Of a stretch of 64,000 bases of DNA, positions 60,804 to 64,000 are shown piece by piece. Each line of letters opens with the position of its first letter. Position 1 is the stretch's first letter. This stretch comes from Mesorhizobium sp. GTDB lineage: Bacteria > Pseudomonadota > Alphaproteobacteria > Rhizobiales > Rhizobiaceae. The notes under the pieces are model-generated. The model saw only the letters and a list, made by a program, of their open reading frames with translations. It had not been told where the DNA came from and searched no databases. The DNA is taken from NCBI GenBank assembly GCA_004020365.1, contig SAQR01000026.1, positions 1 to 64,000 on the forward strand, in the 5' to 3' direction. The translations under genes and the position numbers were made by a program.

Positions 60804-61391
60804 ATGCCGCATGCCGAAAAGGGCCTCGCCGTTGGGTTGTTCGGCGGCTCGTTCAATCCTGCCCATGCCGGCCATGCGCTGGTCGCCGAGATCGCGCTCA
60901 GACGCCTGGCGCTCGATCAGCTGTGGTGGATGGTGACGCCGGGCAATCCGCTCAAGAGCGCGCGGGAACTGGCGCCGCTGGCCGAGCGGCTGCGCCTGTC
61001 CGAGCAGATCGCCCGGAACCCCAAGGTAAAGGTCACCGCCTTTGAGGCGAGTCATCATGTCCGCTTCACCGCCGACACGCTGGCCCTGGTCAAGGCGCGC
61101 AACCCGGGCGTCGACTTCGTCTGGATCATGGGCGCCGATTCGCTGCGCGATTTTCATCATTGGCAGCGCTGGCGCCAGATCGTGATGACGTTTCCGATCG
61201 CGGTGATCGATCGCCCTGGCGCGACGCTGTCGTTCCTGTCGTCGGTTGTCGCCAAAACCTTCGACTACGCGCGTGTCGACGAGGGCGACGCGCCGCGGCT
61301 CGCCCGCATGAAGGCGCCGGCCTGGACCTTCATCCACGGCCCGCGCTCGTCGCTGTCGTCGACCGCGATCCGCAATTCTGCGCGGGAATAG
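60804..61391 (+). CDS. nadD: Nicotinate-nucleotide adenylyltransferase
   Basis: NadD makes nicotinate adenine dinucleotide in NAD synthesis. The 195-residue protein shows VGLFGGSFNPAHAGHALVAE (nucleotidyltransferase HxGH motif as HAGH), WWMVTPGNPLK, WIMGADSLRDFHHWQRW and the C-terminal SSTAIR motif. The start at 60804 is where homology begins; ATG 60759, next to the repeat, is in frame and possible. It continues the obgE-proBA-nadD order usual for the group. Confidence 0.94.
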   Translation: MPHAEKGLAVGLFGGSFNPAHAGHALVAEIALRRLALDQLWWMVTPGNPLKSARELAPLAERLRLSEQIARNPKVKVTAFEASHHVRFTADTLALVKARNPGVDFVWIMGADSLRDFHHWQRWRQIVMTFPIAVIDRPGATLSFLSSVVAKTFDYARVDEGDAPRLARMKAPAWTFIHGPRSSLSSTAIRNSARE

Positions 61392-61393
61392 GA

Positions 61394-61425
61394 GTCTTCT
61401 TCTCCACAAGAAGGGGAGAAGGCAA
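61394..61425. repeat. Truncated dispersed repeat after nadD
   Basis: CTTCTTCTCCACAAGAAGGG and GAGAAGG match the end of the element at 33970-34133. Only the hairpin part remains. Confidence 0.6.
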
Positions 61426-61485
61426 ATCCGGCCATGTCGCTTTTGCGGCGGCCATTCGCCGCCGAGTAGGCGATCCTGCGCGGGC

Positions 61486-62778
61486 ATGGCGATTCTCGAG
61501 CGAAACCAGACCAGACGCGACCCGGCGCAGGGCAGCCCGCCGGCCCCGGCGATCGCCATCGCCAGCATCCTCCTGTCGATGGCACTGGTAGCGGTCGGCA
61601 ACGGACTGATGTTCGCCTATATCCCGGTCCGGCTCGGCGCCGAGGGTCTCGATCCGACCTGGGCCGGGCTGATCGTCACCGGCCTTTCGGCCGGCGGCCT
61701 GGCCGGCTGCATCCTGACCGGTCCGCTGGTGCGGCGCGTCGGCCATGCGCGCGCATTCATGGTGCTGTCGGCGCTGATCGTGCTGTCCAACGCCGCCGTC
61801 GGGGCCGGGCCGCACCCGCTGTCGTGGATCGCGGCCCGCGCGCTCTATGGCTTTGCCATATGCGGCCTGTTCATCGTTGCGCAAAGCTGGCTGAACGACG
61901 TCATCGCCAACGCCATACGCGGCAGGGTCATGGCCTTCTTCTACGTCGCCTATGTCGCCGGGCTCGGTGTCGGCTACTCGACACTGGCGCTGATCGACAT
62001 AAGGGCTGCGGACGCGCCGCTGGTCGGCATCGCCTTCACCGCGCTGTCTATCCTCCCCGTCGGGTTGACGCGGCTCGCCCAGCCGCCGCCGCCGCAGGCG
62101 GCGTCGGTGGCGCTTGGCAGGGCCTGGCGGATTTCGCCGGTCGGCGTCGCCGGCATGCTTGCCGTCGGCGGCCTGTCGATGACGATTTCAGGCTTTGCGC
62201 CGATCCATGCCACGGCCAAGGGCTACAGCCAGGCCGATGTGGCACTGCTGCTGTCGGCGATGCCGATCGGCACATTAATCCTGCAGATCCCGCTCGGATG
62301 GATTTCCGACCGCACCGACCGGCGTTTTGTGCTGGTCGCCGCTTCGTCGCTTGCCATGGTGGCGGGCATGTTTGCGCTGGGCTTCGATGGTGGCGCGCTG
62401 GCGGCGCTGGTCGTCATCTATGTGGTCTGGGCCGGCGCGTCGGAATCGATCTATTCGCTGGCCAGCGCACATGCCGCCGACCGCGCCGGCAAGGACGACA
62501 TGGTGGCGCTGTCCAGTTCACTGCTGTTCGCGTGGTCGCTGTCCGGCTTCATCGTGCCCGGCATCGTGACCGGGCTTTCCGCCGCCTACGGAACGCAGGC
62601 CTTCATCCATGTGGCCGTCGTCATTGCCACCGTTTTTTGCCTGTTCGTGCTGTGGCGCGTGGTGGCGATGTCGCCTGTTCCCGCCGCCGAGACCGGCAAT
62701 TTCGCGCCGATGACGGCGCAGGCACCGCTGCCGGTCGATCTTGCCTTTTCGTCCGAAGAGCAGCGCCGCGCGGATTGA
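61486..62778 (+). CDS. MFS permease (YcaD-like)
   Basis: The 430-residue protein has 12 predicted helices and resembles the YcaD/UMF group of MFS permeases: FAYIPVRLGAEGLDPTWAGLIV, YGFAICGLFIVAQSWLNDV, RGRVMAFFYVAYVAGLGVG and a central LGWISDRTDRR. Substrate unknown. It interrupts the common nadD-rsfS order; the gene starts 94 bases after nadD and converges with mscS. Confidence 0.88.
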   Translation: MAILERNQTRRDPAQGSPPAPAIAIASILLSMALVAVGNGLMFAYIPVRLGAEGLDPTWAGLIVTGLSAGGLAGCILTGPLVRRVGHARAFMVLSALIVLSNAAVGAGPHPLSWIAARALYGFAICGLFIVAQSWLNDVIANAIRGRVMAFFYVAYVAGLGVGYSTLALIDIRAADAPLVGIAFTALSILPVGLTRLAQPPPPQAASVALGRAWRISPVGVAGMLAVGGLSMTISGFAPIHATAKGYSQADVALLLSAMPIGTLILQIPLGWISDRTDRRFVLVAASSLAMVAGMFALGFDGGALAALVVIYVVWAGASESIYSLASAHAADRAGKDDMVALSSSLLFAWSLSGFIVPGIVTGLSAAYGTQAFIHVAVVIATVFCLFVLWRVVAMSPVPAAETGNFAPMTAQAPLPVDLAFSSEEQRRAD

Positions 62779-62783
62779 CCATC

Positions 62784-63638
62784 TCACTGTCTGGTGGAAA
62801 TTTCCTGCCGGGGTGCTTCCGGCGGCGGCGCGGGGATTGAAATGCCTTCGCTGTCGAAAGCCTGCTTGGCGCGTTTGGTGAGATCGATCTGGGTGGCGAA
62901 GAAATCCGCAGCCGAGGTCCAGTAGCGCAAGGTGATGGCGACGTTGCTGTCGCCGACGGTCGCCACAAAGGCAATCGGCGCCGGCTCCCGCCTGACGCGT
63001 CGCTCAGTGGCGGCGACGCCCAGCATGGTCTTTTGAGCGAGATCGATATCGTTCCAGGAACCGATGGTGAGCGTGACGTCGGCGCGGCGGACGCCGTTGC
63101 GCGTAAAGTTGCGGACTGGCAGGTTCCACAGCGTCGAATTGGGCGCCAGCACGTAGACGCCCTCGACTGTCCGCAACTGGGTAGCGAACAGTCCTATTTC
63201 CTCGACGGTCCCGGAAATGACCCCGACCTCGACATATTCGCCGATACGGAATGGCCGCAGCGCCAGCAGCATGATGCCGGCGGCAATGTTCTGCAGCGTG
63301 CCCTGCAGCGCCAGGCCGATGGCCAGGCCGATGGCGCCAATGGCGGCAATGATCGAGGTCGTCTGGACGCCGAACTGGCCGAGCACCATGACGACGACGA
63401 GGATCAGGATGGCGTAGCGGACGATCCTCGAGAAGAAGTGGCGCAGCGTCGTGTCGAAGCCATGGATATGGCCGAGGCCGGCGTAGATCGAGCGCTGGGC
63501 AAGGCCGGCGACGATATAGCCGAGGACCAGCAGGATGACGGCGCCGATGGCCGAGAACGAGTACGAGACGATCAGCGCGCTGAGCTGCGCAAGGCCGGAC
63601 TGCACGGTAAGGAGAGCGTTCTGAGGGTCGACAGGCAT
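62784..63638 (-). CDS. mscS: Small-conductance mechanosensitive channel MscS
   Basis: The 284-residue protein has three N-terminal helices, the pore-lining third helix with the Ala/Gly pattern (IIAAIGAIGLAIGLALQGTLQNIAAGIMLL) and the beta domain (RPFRIGEYVEVGVISGTVEEIGL, LAPNSTLWNLPVRNF). It opens under hypo-osmotic shock. The start at MPVDPQNAL (63638) is preferred to an in-frame TTG at 63686. The C-terminal tail is Pro-rich. Confidence 0.92.
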   Translation of the reverse strand: MPVDPQNALLTVQSGLAQLSALIVSYSFSAIGAVILLVLGYIVAGLAQRSIYAGLGHIHGFDTTLRHFFSRIVRYAILILVVVMVLGQFGVQTTSIIAAIGAIGLAIGLALQGTLQNIAAGIMLLALRPFRIGEYVEVGVISGTVEEIGLFATQLRTVEGVYVLAPNSTLWNLPVRNFTRNGVRRADVTLTIGSWNDIDLAQKTMLGVAATERRVRREPAPIAFVATVGDSNVAITLRYWTSAADFFATQIDLTKRAKQAFDSEGISIPAPPPEAPRQEISTRQ

Positions 63639-63844
63639 GAGGGGGATCCGATTGACAATGCGCCGATAACCCTCGCCGGGCGGCAAGAGTTCCGATTTTT
63701 CTTCAACTGCGGAACCGGAAGAACGGTTCTTCGTTGGCTACGGCAGGGCTGCGTCTTGAAACTGCAACGCAACTCTGCCTATCTAAGGGGTGTCACCTGC
63801 TTTGAAGGGTGATTTGGTTGTTCTTGCTGCGAAAGGAAATACAC

Positions 63845-64000
63845 TGAGAACAGCACTTTGGAAGAAGGCCGACATCGTGCCTTCGCCGGCCGGGATCAGC
63901 GTAAACGACGCCGTGTCCCGCGCCATCAAGACAGTCCTTGCCAGTCTGGAAGACTCCAAGGCCGAAAACATCGTCTCAATCGACATTCAGGGAAAATCGA
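63845..64000 (+). CDS. rsfS: Ribosome silencing factor RsfS (5' part only)
   Basis: The last 120 bases encode VPSPAGISVNDAVSRAIKTV then LASLEDSKAENIVSIDIQGK, the start of RsfS (formerly YbeB), which binds L14 and blocks subunit joining under starvation. The gene runs off the window. No ATG is in frame. AAAGGA stands six bases before a CTG at 63845, GTG 63878 and TTG 63815 are alternatives; the CTG with its Shine-Dalgarno is the chosen, uncertain start. Confidence 0.75.

Overview
The window looks like chromosome of an alphaproteobacterium of the order Hyphomicrobiales (Rhizobiales), most likely Mesorhizobium or a close relative. The evidence is the high GC content with strong codon bias, an F1 ATP synthase operon atpHAGDC without the F0 genes, an Ala/Lys-extended AtpD, typical rhizobial families (Usg, DUF1674, Tim44-like, YggS next to leuS, htpX-rsmB), and several families of GC-rich palindromic intergenic repeats common in rhizobia. 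Species assignment is inference.

Layout. 0-6 kb: a leftward housekeeping block htpX, rsmB, heparinase-like gene, purH. 6-11.5 kb: DUF1674/SdhAF4, a HAD phosphatase, a transglutaminase-like protein, an orphan TadG-like vWA protein, and cyclopropane fatty acid synthase; a 23-codon ORF with a near-ideal Shine-Dalgarno lies just before the last. 11.5-20.3 kb: MOSC protein and acs, usg, two aldo/keto reductases around a divergent MFS/LysR pair, and a VapBC-type toxin-antitoxin pair. 20.3-28.5 kb: YggS, leuS-lptE, fsa, priA, a collapsed toxin-antitoxin remnant and a small membrane protein. 28.8-34 kb: atpHAGDC, with hairpin elements between atpG/atpD and atpD/atpC.

34.1-43 kb is the most coherent accessory module, for hexuronates and unsaturated uronates: uxuB diverges from uxaC, a TRAP transporter, a GntR/FadR regulator, kduI, kduD and a KdgF-like cupin. 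The TRAP transporter probably imports a uronate. UxaC/UxuB would take glucuronate through fructuronate to mannonate, and KdgF/KduI/KduD would take 4,5-unsaturated uronate to 2-keto-3-deoxygluconate. A large inverted repeat between uxuB and uxaC is a good candidate operator. Polysaccharide lyases, uxuA, KDG kinase and aldolase are not in the window.

43-53.7 kb is mixed and partly eroded: recQ, a MazEF pair, an internally deleted pseudogene, hydrolases, a Tim44-like protein, LysR, a Tat-exported hydrolase with a cyclophilin-like partner, a pentapeptide-repeat protein, a tRNA-3'-end-like fragment and tRNA-Ser(CGA). 53.7-64 kb returns to housekeeping: rplU-rpmA, a GNAT acetyltransferase, an EEP nuclease/phosphatase, obgE-proB-proA-nadD, then an MFS permease and MscS channel, and the 5' end of rsfS running off the edge.

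I found no CRISPR array, prophage, insertion sequence or rRNA operon. The most unusual items are the small ORF at 9990-10061, the uronate operator, a possible minus-strand sRNA before recQ, the two collapsed genes, a VapC with altered active-site residues, and the dispersed palindromic repeats.
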